Shown: positions 1-7,111 of the stretch, piece by piece
Layout: every line of letters starts with the position of its first letter
How positions within the stretch are numbered: position 1 is the stretch's first letter
Assembly: GCF_000092425.1 (NCBI RefSeq)
Contig: NC_014221.1
Span: 997,001 to 1,061,000 of the forward strand
Origin: Truepera radiovictrix DSM 17093
GTDB lineage: Bacteria > Deinococcota > Deinococci > Deinococcales > Trueperaceae
Direction of reading: 5' to 3'
Length of the DNA stretch: 64,000 bases
Notes under the pieces: model-generated
Database searches by the model: none
The model's input: only the letters and a program-made list of their open reading frames with translations
Told to the model about the DNA's origin: nothing
Program-made: the position numbers and the translations under genes

Positions 1-2
1 CC

Positions 3-626
3 GTCCTCTTGCGCGACGCCTACGTGACCTTTGTCAAGGAGGTCGCGCTGGGCTTCGCCCTGGGCCTGACGGCGGGCTTCGCCGCGGGGGTCGGGGTGGC
101 CGGGAGCCGCTTTTTGCAGCGGGGCTTTCTCCCCTTAGCGGCGGCTTTCGGCGCGGTGCCCATCGTCGGTCTGGCGCCGGTGCTAGGCCGCGCGTTCGGG
201 GTCGACTGGCAGTCGAAAGCGGCGGTGGTCGTCATCGTGACCTTTTTCCCGGTGCTCTTAAACACCGTGCAGGGGCTTACGGCGGTCGACCCCCTACAGC
301 TCGAGCTCCTGCGCGCCTACGCCGCCCGCCCCCGCGAGGTCTTTTTCAAGCTGCGGCTGCCGAACGCCCTGCCCTACCTCTTTAACGCGCTCAAGCTCGC
401 CGCCGTGGTGTCGGTCATCAGCGTGATCGTCGCGGAGTTTCTGATCCCGGGGCCGCCCGAAGGGTTGGGGCAGCGCATCTCCCTCTCCGCGCGGCGCGGC
501 GCGTATGACGTGGTGTTCGCGGCGATCGTCGTCTCGAGCCTCGTCTCGCTCGCCCTCTACGGGGCGCTGTCGTGGCTCGCGCGCCGCGTGACGGGTTGGC
601 ACCCCGCCTTTCGTGAGGGCGCGTGA
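3..626 (+). CDS. ABC transporter permease (5' truncated by window edge)
   Basis: Inner-membrane permease of an importer of the SsuC/ThiX type. The reading frame is open from the first bases of the window, so the true start lies outside; the first possible start (TTG at 9) is not convincing. Several hydrophobic segments are visible, and the region around residues 95-115 has the permease loop that docks on the ATPase (leucine-rich run, then ARPREVFFKLRLPNALPYLF, where the family has an EAA-like motif). The next gene, 125 bases downstream, is an NMT1/THI5-type binding protein, so the two are probably one importer; the ATPase would lie upstream. The substrate (a pyrimidine precursor, riboflavin-like compound or sulfonate) cannot be decided. 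Confidence 0.85.
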   Translation, partial: VLLRDAYVTFVKEVALGFALGLTAGFAAGVGVAGSRFLQRGFLPLAAAFGAVPIVGLAPVLGRAFGVDWQSKAAVVVIVTFFPVLLNTVQGLTAVDPLQLELLRAYAARPREVFFKLRLPNALPYLFNALKLAAVVSVISVIVAEFLIPGPPEGLGQRISLSARRGAYDVVFAAIVVSSLVSLALYGALSWLARRVTGWHPAFREGA

Positions 627-751
627 GGCCGGTGGCGTCAACCCGGACGCGCGCGGCTCGAGCCCTTCTGGCCGCGTCGCCCGCGCTCGGGCCGTAGTGC
701 GGGCTGCAAGCTGCCCGAGGCCTACGCCAACCCCACGCTCAGGAGGAAACC

Positions 752-1810
752 GTGAACCGTCCGCTCGCCAAAGCCCTATGTCTCACCCTGCTGGCCGCCT
801 CTCCCGCCGCGTTCGCCCAAGACCTCATCCCCGTGACCTTTCAGTCCAAGTGGTTTCCGCAGGCGCAGTTCGCCGGTTACTTCGTCGCCCAGGAAAAGGG
901 TTTTTACGCCGAGGAGGGGTTGAGCGTCACCGTTTTAGACGGCGGCAACGTCAACCCGACGGTGCAGGTCGCGAGCGGCAACGCCGACTTCGGCACCGAC
1001 TGGATCGCCAACATGCTGGTGCAGCGCGAGCAGGGCCTAGAGGTCGTGCAGATCGCGCAGATCTTTCAAGACGCGGGCTACCGGATGGTGGCGCTCTCGG
1101 ACTCGGGTATCGAGACGTTCGCCGACCTCGCGGGGCGCACGGTGGGCGTCTGGGGCTTTGGCAACGAGTTCGTCTCGCAGGCGATCTTCGCCGCCGAGGA
1201 CCTCACCTCGGACCTGGACCCGACCGTCACGAACCCCGACGTGCGCGCGGTCGTCTACGCCTTCGACCCCTCGTTGGTCTTCCCCAACGAGGTCGAGGTG
1301 GCTAGCGCCATGACCTACAACGAGCTCAACCAGATCGTCGGCCTGGGGTACCCGCTCGAGTCGCTTAACGTCCTCGACCCCGCCGAGATCGACGCGGCGC
1401 TTTTAGAGGACCTCATCTTCACCACCCCGGCGCTGCTCGAGGCGGAAGACTTCAAGGGCTCCGGCGTCTCGGGGCGCGAGGTGGCCGAGCGCTTTTTGCG
1501 CGCCACCATCCGCGGTTGGGAGTACGCCGTCGAGAACCAAGCGGAAGCCGTCGAGATCGTCTTGGGCTTCTGCGGCGACACCTGCGCGGGTTCGGGCGCC
1601 ACGCAGAGCCCGCAGATCCACCAAACCTGGCAGATGGCGCGCGTCGCCGAGCTGGTGATGCCGGACGAGAACACGGCGGTCGGAGCCATCGACCGGGAGG
1701 CGTTTGGGCGCTCCGTCGAACTGCTTGTGCAAGTCGGCCTCATCGCCGAGCCGGTGAGCTTTGAGGAGGTCGTCGACACGAGCGTATACGAGGCGGTAGC
1801 GGGGCCGTAG
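752..1810 (+). CDS. ABC transporter substrate-binding protein, NMT1/THI5-like
   Basis: Periplasmic binding protein of 352 residues. GTG at 752 is chosen because AGGAGG lies at 741-746. An N-terminal signal peptide ends near AFA|QD (about residue 23). The early stretch with KWFPQAQFAGYFVAQEKGFY and the later NADFGTDW are typical of the NMT1/THI5 family, whose members bind hydroxymethylpyrimidine precursors, riboflavin or taurine-like ligands. Two cysteines close together (FCGDTC, about residue 270) could form a disulfide. It follows an importer permease in the same direction. Family call is secure; the ligand is unknown. Confidence 0.85.
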   Translation: MNRPLAKALCLTLLAASPAAFAQDLIPVTFQSKWFPQAQFAGYFVAQEKGFYAEEGLSVTVLDGGNVNPTVQVASGNADFGTDWIANMLVQREQGLEVVQIAQIFQDAGYRMVALSDSGIETFADLAGRTVGVWGFGNEFVSQAIFAAEDLTSDLDPTVTNPDVRAVVYAFDPSLVFPNEVEVASAMTYNELNQIVGLGYPLESLNVLDPAEIDAALLEDLIFTTPALLEAEDFKGSGVSGREVAERFLRATIRGWEYAVENQAEAVEIVLGFCGDTCAGSGATQSPQIHQTWQMARVAELVMPDENTAVGAIDREAFGRSVELLVQVGLIAEPVSFEEVVDTSVYEAVAGP

Positions 1811-1832
1811 ATCCTGCCTAAACCGGACAAAG

Positions 1833-1867
1833 CAGAGGGGCCGGTACAGTGTCTACCGGCCCCTCTG
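1833..1867. terminator. Perfect 14-bp hairpin between convergent genes
   Basis: A perfect inverted repeat with 14-base arms (1833-1846 and 1854-1867) and a 7-base loop lies just after the binding-protein stop and before the end of the convergent SDR gene. There is no T-run on the plus side, so it may act as a bidirectional transcription block rather than a classic intrinsic terminator. Confidence 0.6.
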
Positions 1868-1929
1868 CGCTGCTGCGCGGCGTCCCCGCTCGAGTCGTGA
1901 GAGCGACTACCTGCTCGGAGCGCTCGGCG

Positions 1930-2838
1930 CTACATCGTCGGTTTGCCGCCGGTGACGGGGATGACCGCGCCGGAGATGTACGAACCGTCTTGTGAGGCGA
2001 GGAACACAAAGGCGGGCGCGAGCTCGGCGGGCTGCGCGGGCCGCGCGAGCGGCGTGTCCTTGCCGAACGATTCGACCTTTTCGGGCGGCATCGTGGCGGG
2101 GATCAGGGGCGTCCAGACGGGGCCGGGGGCCACGCTATTCACGCGGATCCCTTTTTTCGCGACCATCCCCGCGAGCCCTTTGGTGAAGTTGACGATAGCG
2201 CCCTTTGTGGCGGCGTAGGCGAGCAGCTCCGGGCTCGGCTGGTACGCCTGGATCGACGAGACGTTGATGATCGACGCCCCCTCCTGCATGTGCTCGAGCG
2301 CCGCTTTGCAGAGGTAGAACATGGCGTAGACGTTGGTGCGGAAGGTGAAGTCGAACTCGTCATCGGGGATCTCGCTGATGTCCTCGCGGCTCATCTGAAA
2401 GGCCGCGTTGTTCACCAGGATGTCGAGGCGGCCAAAGGTGCTCACGGTCTTCTCGACGAGGGCCTGGCAGTGCGCCTTGTCGGAGATGTCGCCGGCCACG
2501 AGGAGCGCTTTGCGCCCCGCTTTCTCCACCCAAGCGGCGGTGTCGCGCGCGTCCTCCTCTTCGTTGAGGTACGACACGACGACGTCGGCGCCCTCGCGCG
2601 CGTAGGCGATGGCGACCGCTTTGCCGATGCCGCTGTCTGCGCCGGTGATCAGCGCGACTTTGCCCGCTAGCTTCCCGGTCCCCTTGTACGACTCCTGGCC
2701 GTGGTCGGCCTGGGTCGCCATCTCCCCCTCGGTGCCCGGAACCTGCTGCTCCGGCTCCGGCAGCGGTGGGGTCGGCCCTTGTTTCTGCGGGTTCTGCTCC
2801 GCCTCGTTACGCCCGGCGTGTTCATCGTTGTGGTTCAT
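1930..2838 (-). CDS. SDR family oxidoreductase, general-stress type with N-terminal extension
   Basis: NAD(P)-dependent short-chain dehydrogenase of 302 residues. About 50 hydrophilic, Pro/Gln/Glu-rich residues precede the Rossmann fold. Visible motifs are TGADSGIG (cofactor loop), NNAA, the catalytic serine in INVSSIQAY, the YxxxK pair in YAATKGA, and the PGPVWTPL loop. This layout (polar tail, then SDR) is that of bacterial general stress proteins such as YdaD/GSP39 and YhdF. ATG at 2838 is followed by MNHNDEH. It is monocistronic, with a 320-base gap to the divergent sulfatase. The substrate is unknown. Confidence 0.85.
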   Translation of the reverse strand: MNHNDEHAGRNEAEQNPQKQGPTPPLPEPEQQVPGTEGEMATQADHGQESYKGTGKLAGKVALITGADSGIGKAVAIAYAREGADVVVSYLNEEEDARDTAAWVEKAGRKALLVAGDISDKAHCQALVEKTVSTFGRLDILVNNAAFQMSREDISEIPDDEFDFTFRTNVYAMFYLCKAALEHMQEGASIINVSSIQAYQPSPELLAYAATKGAIVNFTKGLAGMVAKKGIRVNSVAPGPVWTPLIPATMPPEKVESFGKDTPLARPAQPAELAPAFVFLASQDGSYISGAVIPVTGGKPTM

Positions 2839-3160
2839 GTCTTGCCCCCTCGGTGACCTAGTGGACTTCCGCGGACGTCGCGGTCCGTTGGTCGGTGTTA
2901 AGCGCGCCGCTCGTGATGGCGACGCACCAGAAGCCTAGCGCTCCCCATGCGGGCGCATCTTGGGTAAAAGGCACAGTTTCTGGGGCGGTGAGAGAGGGCG
3001 CGGTGGGCTCGCCGCGGCCTCAAGCAGCCCAGCGCAACGCCGTGCCAGGATCTACGCGCGGCGGGTTTTCGTCCAAACGACCCTCTTCTTTAAGCCGTGC
3101 TAACTTTAAGCGGTTCGACGCGTAGCCTTGCGCCGAAAAGGTTTTGAGAGGAGCTTTTCC
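2839..3160. other. Divergent intergenic region, no gene seen
   Basis: A 322-base gap between the SDR and sulfatase starts. No convincing ORF or strong promoter is seen. The only local structure is a direct repeat CTTTAAGC at 3088-3095 and 3104-3111, 16 bases apart, upstream of the sulfatase; it could be a regulatory half-site pair. Confidence 0.3.
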
Positions 3161-4651
3161 GTGCGCCTTCTGTATATCGACATCGATTCCCTGCGCCCCG
3201 AGCACCTCGGGTGCTACGGCTACCTGCGGCCGACCTCCCCGGTGATCGACCAGCTCGCCGCGCAGGGGGTGCGTTTTAGCAACTTTTTCGCCTCCGACAC
3301 CCCTTGCGTGCCGAGCCGCGCGGCCCTTTTAAGCGCCCGCCCGGGGATCCACAACGGAGTCGTCGCACACGAGACGACCCCCGTCGGGAGCACGCTGCGC
3401 TACGGGCTCGCGGAACGCTACGGTGGGGCGCCCCTGTTAACCCACCACCTGGCCGCGGCGGGGTTTTATACGGCGAGCGTGTCGAGCTTCGCCGACCGGC
3501 ACTTCGCCGGCTGGTTTCACCTCGGCTTCCGCGAGTTTCGTCTCCCCAGCCTCAAGGGGGGCAACGAGGACGCCCCCGAGGTGAACGCGACGGCGCTCCC
3601 TTGGCTCGAGCGCCACGCCCGCAGCGACCGCTGGTTTTTGCACCTCAACTACTGGGACCCGCACACCCTCTACACCGAACCCTTGAGCTACTTTCGGGAG
3701 ATGGCGCGCTACCCCGCCCCCGCTTGGCCGGACGCCGAGACGCTGCGGGCGCAGGGGGCGCTTACGGGGATCCGCACGCCGCGGACGCTGTGGGGGAGTA
3801 GCCGCCACGAAGGCTTCGGCCGTTCGCGCGTACCGACCATGCCCGACCGCATCGCCCACAGGCGCGACTTCGAGCACCTCATCTCGGGCTACGACGGCGC
3901 CATCCGCTACCTCGACGAACAGCTGGGGGCGGTTCTGGCGGTTTTGGAGCGCCAGGGCGTGCTCGACGAGACGGCGATCCTCATCTCCGCCGATCACGGC
4001 GAGGCGTTTGGCGAGCTCGGGCAGTACATGGAGCACGGCGCGGCCATTCCGGCGGTGCACCGCGTGCCGCTCATCGTCCGCTGGCCCGGCCTCACCGACC
4101 GCGCTGCGGGGAGCGTGCGCCGCGAGCTGCTGCTCAACACCGACCTCGCGCCGACGCTCTGCGAAGCGCTCGGCCTTCAGGTGCCCCAGGGGTGGCTCGG
4201 GAGGAGTTTTTTGCCCCTGCTCAAGGGCGGCGAGCTCGAACACCCGCGCCAGGAGGTCGTCCTGACCCACGGGCTGCACACGCGGCAGCGCGCCCTTTTC
4301 GATGGGCGCTTTCTCTACCTGCGGACCTACCACCCGAGCTACTACCGCTACGAACCGCGGATGCTCTTCGACGTCGCGTGCGACCCGCACTTGACGCGCG
4401 ACCTAAGCCGCGCCGAGCCGGAGCGCCTAGCGGCGATGGACGCGCGGCTAAGCGTTTGGGAGCGCGAGCAGGTCGCCGCGAGCGGGCGCAGCGACCCGCT
4501 GCGCGACCTGCAACCCTACCCCCCCGCGGGGGACATGGCGGCTTACCTCGAGCGGCTGCGGCGCGAGGGGCGGCACGAGGACGCCCGGCGCCTCGAGGCC
4601 CAGAGCGCGCGCCTTAGGACCGACTACGCCCCCGACGACCTGAGCGTGTAG
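3161..4651 (+). CDS. Sulfatase family protein (type I, formylglycine)
   Basis: Sulfate-ester hydrolase of the alkaline-phosphatase superfamily, 496 residues. GTG at 3161 is preferred over the TTG at 3128 because a GAGAGGAG ribosome site lies before it and the protein then starts right at the first beta strand. DIDSLRPEH carries the metal-binding Asp. C49 lies in CVPSRAALLSAR, the CxPSR signature in which Cys becomes formylglycine. SADHGE and the later histidines complete the site. No signal peptide is visible, so it is probably cytoplasmic. No sulfatase-modifying enzyme is in the window. Substrate unknown. Confidence 0.9.
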   Translation: MRLLYIDIDSLRPEHLGCYGYLRPTSPVIDQLAAQGVRFSNFFASDTPCVPSRAALLSARPGIHNGVVAHETTPVGSTLRYGLAERYGGAPLLTHHLAAAGFYTASVSSFADRHFAGWFHLGFREFRLPSLKGGNEDAPEVNATALPWLERHARSDRWFLHLNYWDPHTLYTEPLSYFREMARYPAPAWPDAETLRAQGALTGIRTPRTLWGSSRHEGFGRSRVPTMPDRIAHRRDFEHLISGYDGAIRYLDEQLGAVLAVLERQGVLDETAILISADHGEAFGELGQYMEHGAAIPAVHRVPLIVRWPGLTDRAAGSVRRELLLNTDLAPTLCEALGLQVPQGWLGRSFLPLLKGGELEHPRQEVVLTHGLHTRQRALFDGRFLYLRTYHPSYYRYEPRMLFDVACDPHLTRDLSRAEPERLAAMDARLSVWEREQVAASGRSDPLRDLQPYPPAGDMAAYLERLRREGRHEDARRLEAQSARLRTDYAPDDLSV

Positions 4652-4699
4652 CTCCGCGCGTCGTGGGGGCTCGCGAGGCAGCGCAGCGTCGCCCGTGAG

Positions 4700-4728
4700 T
4701 TGACGCCCTTCGGGCGACGTGATAGCCT
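4700..4728 (+). promoter_or_regulatory. Possible promoter of tRNA-Pro
   Basis: TTGACG (4700-4705), a 17-base spacer, then TAGCCT (4723-4728), about 44 bases before the mature tRNA. The -10 is weak. Confidence 0.35.
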
Positions 4729-4771
4729 CTTTAAGTATCGCGGGCGTCGCCTGAACGGCCGTCGCGCCCGA

Positions 4772-4848
4772 CGGGGTGTAGCGCAGCCTGGTAGCGCACT
4801 TGACTGGGGGTCAAGTGGTCGCTGGTTCAAATCCAGTCACCCCGACCA
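4772..4848 (+). tRNA. tRNA-Pro (anticodon GGG)
   Basis: A complete 77-base cloverleaf with encoded CCA. The acceptor stem CGGGGTG pairs with CACCCCG; the D stem is GCGC/GCGC; the anticodon stem CTTGA/TCAAG holds loop CTGGGGG, giving anticodon GGG; the T arm carries GGTTCAAATCC. Its 3' half is repeated, with changes, at 5918-5969, which marks it as a likely integration site. Confidence 0.95.
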
Positions 4849-5039
4849 TAGGAATAAGGTGCAGGACGCGGCGTCTTTAGAGCCCGCGTCCTCTCCTTTT
4901 ACACCTTCGCCCCCGCAGGGTACCCGCACGGCTTCAAACGTCACTTTCGAGGGCGGTTGGGGTGAGCTCGAGCGTTACCCCTGTGCATCGCCTATCACCA
5001 AGTGCGCTATGCGAGAGGGCCTCGAAAGGTTGCTCGTTC

Positions 5040-5456
5040 TTAGATGAATAGCTCGACCTTGACCCCGAAGCGCTCAGCCAACTTTTTGGCGAGTGCCTTG
5101 CTGATGCCACGCTCACCCTTGAGAATCCGGCTCAAGGTGCCCTGATTGACCACGCCCTCCTTGTCGAGCTGGTATTGAGTAACACCGTGCTCGCGCATGA
5201 GGATAGCCAGCATTTCCTGAGGGGTCGCCACAAGGTTCTTCAGCTCCGGCTCATGCGCCAGCTCCCAATCGTGCATGTACGTGGCGATGAGATCAAAAAG
5301 CGAGCCGTAGGGTTCAACATTGCAGTTGTAGCGGTTGGTGAGATCGTTGAGCAGCTCGCGCAGCGTTTCGTAATCGGCCTCAGTCTCGGGGCGCTTGATC
5401 CCCCCCGTGGCGGCCTGAAAAGCTTCCCAGGCGCTCACGACGGTTGCAGTGGTCAT
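5040..5456 (-). CDS. higA: HigA-type antitoxin, XRE-family HTH
   Basis: Antitoxin of a HigBA toxin-antitoxin pair, 138 residues, which in the family binds the toxin and represses its own promoter. The C-terminal half is an XRE helix-turn-helix (EHGVTQYQLDKEGVVNQGTLSRILKGERGIS); the N-terminal half is the alpha-helical part usual in MqsA/HigA-like antitoxins. ATG at 5456 is chosen because a GGGAGG site precedes it on the minus strand and it overlaps the toxin stop as ATGA, which implies translational coupling. It lies in the tRNA-Pro island. The gene itself looks intact. Confidence 0.85.
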   Translation of the reverse strand: MTTATVVSAWEAFQAATGGIKRPETEADYETLRELLNDLTNRYNCNVEPYGSLFDLIATYMHDWELAHEPELKNLVATPQEMLAILMREHGVTQYQLDKEGVVNQGTLSRILKGERGISKALAKKLAERFGVKVELFI

Positions 5457-5753
5457 ACGGGCCTCCCTTGGGCATTCCACCGGTCGTATTCGGCGTGCGT
5501 CATCACGCGCTTGATGAAGATGGTTTGGGCGCTGTAGCGCACGAAGGTGATGAGACGGTACTTGTTGCCGCTAATGTTGAAGATGGTGAGCTCGTCACTA
5601 GCAATGTAGTCAGCGGCACGCCATACGGCGCGTAGCTCGGAAAAGTTCGCGTAGCTGGCACTCTGAACGGCCTTCAACCACTCCCGCAGCGGCGCCTCGG
5701 CGTGTGGATGACGCTCCCAGAAGGTGCGCAGGGTGCGGGGGCAATGACGTTCA
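5453..5753 (-). pseudogene. higB: HigB-type toxin, frameshifted near the start
   Basis: mRNA-interferase of the HigB family. From 5743 downwards one frame reads ...RTLRTFWERHPHAEAPLREW... to ...FNISGNKYRLITFVRY... and ends THAEYDRW, matching the family layout closely. The ATG at 5753 begins MNVIA, the expected family start, but is one base out of frame: the run of five C (minus strand, 5737-5741) would need six. In the toxin frame there is no ATG, GTG or TTG between the upstream stop (5786-5788) and 5680; the first usable codon is the TTG at 5677, which would drop about 25 residues. Either the toxin is dead, the run slips during expression, or the base is a sequence error. Confidence 0.65.
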
Positions 5754-5760
5754 TAAAGCT

Positions 5761-5800
5761 GTTGTATGACGTAACGCAGTATATGTCAAAAAGCAGTATA
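5761..5800 (-). promoter_or_regulatory. higBA promoter with direct repeat, probably leaderless
   Basis: On the minus strand TTGACA (5789-5784), a 17-base spacer and TACAAC (5766-5761) place transcription start at or next to the ATG at 5753. The octamer GCAGTATA occurs at 5776-5783 and 5793-5800 (plus strand), 17 bases apart and covering the -35 region, as expected for an antitoxin operator. Confidence 0.5.
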
Positions 5801-5917
5801 AAGCGCTTCTGTACCCACAAAGAGTCGAAAATAAAAAGGCGGGTACTCGGATGCAGTTCTCTGCAAGCCAGAACGCGCCTGAGACGTTATTTTTGCTGGC
5901 GATACAAGTTCTTCGTT

Positions 5918-5969
5918 TAACTGGAGACCAAGTGGTCGCTCGTTCAAATCCAGTCATCCCAACCATAGG
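5918..5969 (+). repeat. Decayed copy of tRNA-Pro 3' half (att-like repeat)
   Basis: 52 bases aligned to 4801-4852 with 7 differences. The anticodon region and acceptor 3' strand are altered and there is no 5' half, so it cannot be a working tRNA. Confidence 0.8.
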
Positions 5970-6040
5970 TAAGGCGGAGCCTACGCGCCACGGCGGCAGG
6001 TCGCGTGGCGAAACCACGGCTTTGCAGATTAAATTAACCA

Positions 6041-6217
6041 TTAACTTGGTGTGACGGGTTGTTCGCCGTCAGGCAGCTCTTCAAACACCTCCTCGTCCCA
6101 CGTCCCCGGCAGCGGCGCGGGTTTGCGGGGGTCTTCAACCGGCGTGATGCTGTCATCGTCGGGTTCGTGCGGTGGGACGATTCCGGGGGTGGGCTCGAGG
6201 TGATCCGGGTGATGCAT
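6041..6217 (-). CDS. Small acidic protein, 58 aa, unknown
   Basis: Not recognised. ATG at 6217 follows an AAGGGAG site on the minus strand. The product (MHHPDHLEPTPG...) is rich in Pro, Asp and Glu, with no signal or membrane segment, and is probably disordered. The longer frame running up to 6559 is Arg/Pro-rich out-of-frame noise and is not used. It is one of three small biased proteins in a row. Confidence 0.6.
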   Translation of the reverse strand: MHHPDHLEPTPGIVPPHEPDDDSITPVEDPRKPAPLPGTWDEEVFEELPDGEQPVTPS

Positions 6218-6354
6218 AGCGCTCCCTTTGCAAGCGAGGGCGGTAGCTGAGCGGCGCGCGGGGCGGTGCGCCGAGCGCGCGTGAGGCTCCAATCTCACCC
6301 CTCTACACACATCGCTCCCCCAAAAAGGCGCATAGTAACGACGGGAGGCCCAAC

Positions 6355-6552
6355 ATGAGCGATGAGCTAGGCGACGTGCGTAACCCGATCGGTTTGCCCA
6401 TGGAAGACGGCGCAGCCGATGAGGGAGAGGCGACGGAAGAGGACTACGAGGAGCTCGAGAGGATGGACGAGGCGCTCTCCGACGCGCCTTACGAAGAGGA
6501 GGGGGTGGCGTACGACCCCGCCAAACAGGCCCCCAAAGAGGCCGAGCGCTAG
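6355..6552 (+). CDS. Small highly acidic protein, 65 aa, unknown
   Basis: Not recognised. GGGAGG lies 6 bases before the ATG. The protein starts MSDELGDVRNPIGL, is dominated by Glu and Asp, and ends in a Lys/Arg patch. No signal or membrane segment. A strong intrinsic terminator follows 18 bases after the stop, so this is a stand-alone transcript and probably a genuine gene. Confidence 0.7.
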   Translation: MSDELGDVRNPIGLPMEDGAADEGEATEEDYEELERMDEALSDAPYEEEGVAYDPAKQAPKEAER

Positions 6553-6570
6553 AGAACACGCCTAGAGGCC

Positions 6571-6597
6571 GAGCCGCCCTTTGGGGCGGCTCTTTTT
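6571..6597 (+). terminator. Rho-independent terminator
   Basis: A 9-bp stem (6571-6579 with 6584-6592), a 4-base loop and a T5 run at 6593-6597. Confidence 0.9.
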
Positions 6598-6601
6598 CCC
6601 T

Positions 6602-7015
6602 CTAGCCGAGAGCTGGCGGGTCGATGACGGGGGGCGTGCGCGGGTCGGGGTCCTCTAGGGGCGGTTCATCCGGCGTCTTTGGCGGCAGCTCCGGGTCAGG
6701 TGTGGGGGTGGGGGGCTCCGGATCGCCGATGGGCGGCGGATCGTCCGGGGTGGGTATGGGGGGCACGTCGGGGTCGGGTACGGGCGGGTCACGGGGGATG
6801 AGCTGCTGCGGCGCTGGGGCGTCCCTGTCACGCTCGGGGAGCCCCGGTTCAGGTTCGCGCGTTGGCGGCAGGTCGGGTTGCGGGTCCGGGGTGGGCGATA
6901 GCGGTAGGTCCCGGTTCGGATCGGGGTTCGCGGGCGCTCCTGGCAAGTCGGGCGCCGGTACGAGCGGCGTCGGTAAAAAGGGCGGGTCGGTGAGGCGGTA
7001 GGAAAGGGGGAACAC
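6602..7015 (-). CDS. Proline/aspartate-rich low-complexity protein, 137 aa
   Basis: GTG at 7015 has an AAAGGAGA site 6 bases upstream, which supports translation of this strand. After about 20 ordinary residues the chain is nearly all Pro with Asp, Glu and Thr, in irregular DPxPP/PxPDP repeats, so it should be an extended polyproline-type chain. No signal peptide is seen. The opposite strand also has an open frame (Gly/Ser-rich), which is expected from such a composition and lacks a ribosome site. Function unknown. Confidence 0.6.
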   Translation of the reverse strand: MFPLSYRLTDPPFLPTPLVPAPDLPGAPANPDPNRDLPLSPTPDPQPDLPPTREPEPGLPERDRDAPAPQQLIPRDPPVPDPDVPPIPTPDDPPPIGDPEPPTPTPDPELPPKTPDEPPLEDPDPRTPPVIDPPALG

Positions 7016-7111
7016 GGGTGTCTCCTTTCGTCAGCGCTCTGGTAGCTCGGAAGACGCAACTCTACCGCCAACCCCACGGGGCGACTGCCCGATACGCTAC
7101 GGTTCTCTAGC

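Larger units (their letters stand above)
4801..5969. mobile_element. Small integrated island at tRNA-Pro, integrase-less remnant
   Basis: The segment from 4801-4852 (tRNA 3' half plus ATAGG) recurs at 5918-5969 with 7 mismatches over 52 bases, a fixed offset of 1117 bases. Such a flanking repeat of a tRNA 3' end is the known mark of tyrosine-recombinase integration. Between the copies lie higBA and an AT-rich stretch (about 5700-5970) unlike the surrounding DNA. No integrase gene remains, so this is probably a deletion remnant of a larger element. Confidence 0.55.

Noticed and set aside
5751-6041. Minus-strand 96-codon frame containing GMTGFERATTWSP
   Set aside because: The phrase is the antisense translation of the tRNA-like repeat, a well-known false protein. 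No ribosome site.
6624-7001. Plus-strand Gly/Ser-rich frame opposite the proline-rich gene
   Set aside because: Antisense of a Pro/Asp-rich reading; only the minus strand has a ribosome site and a terminator-free start.
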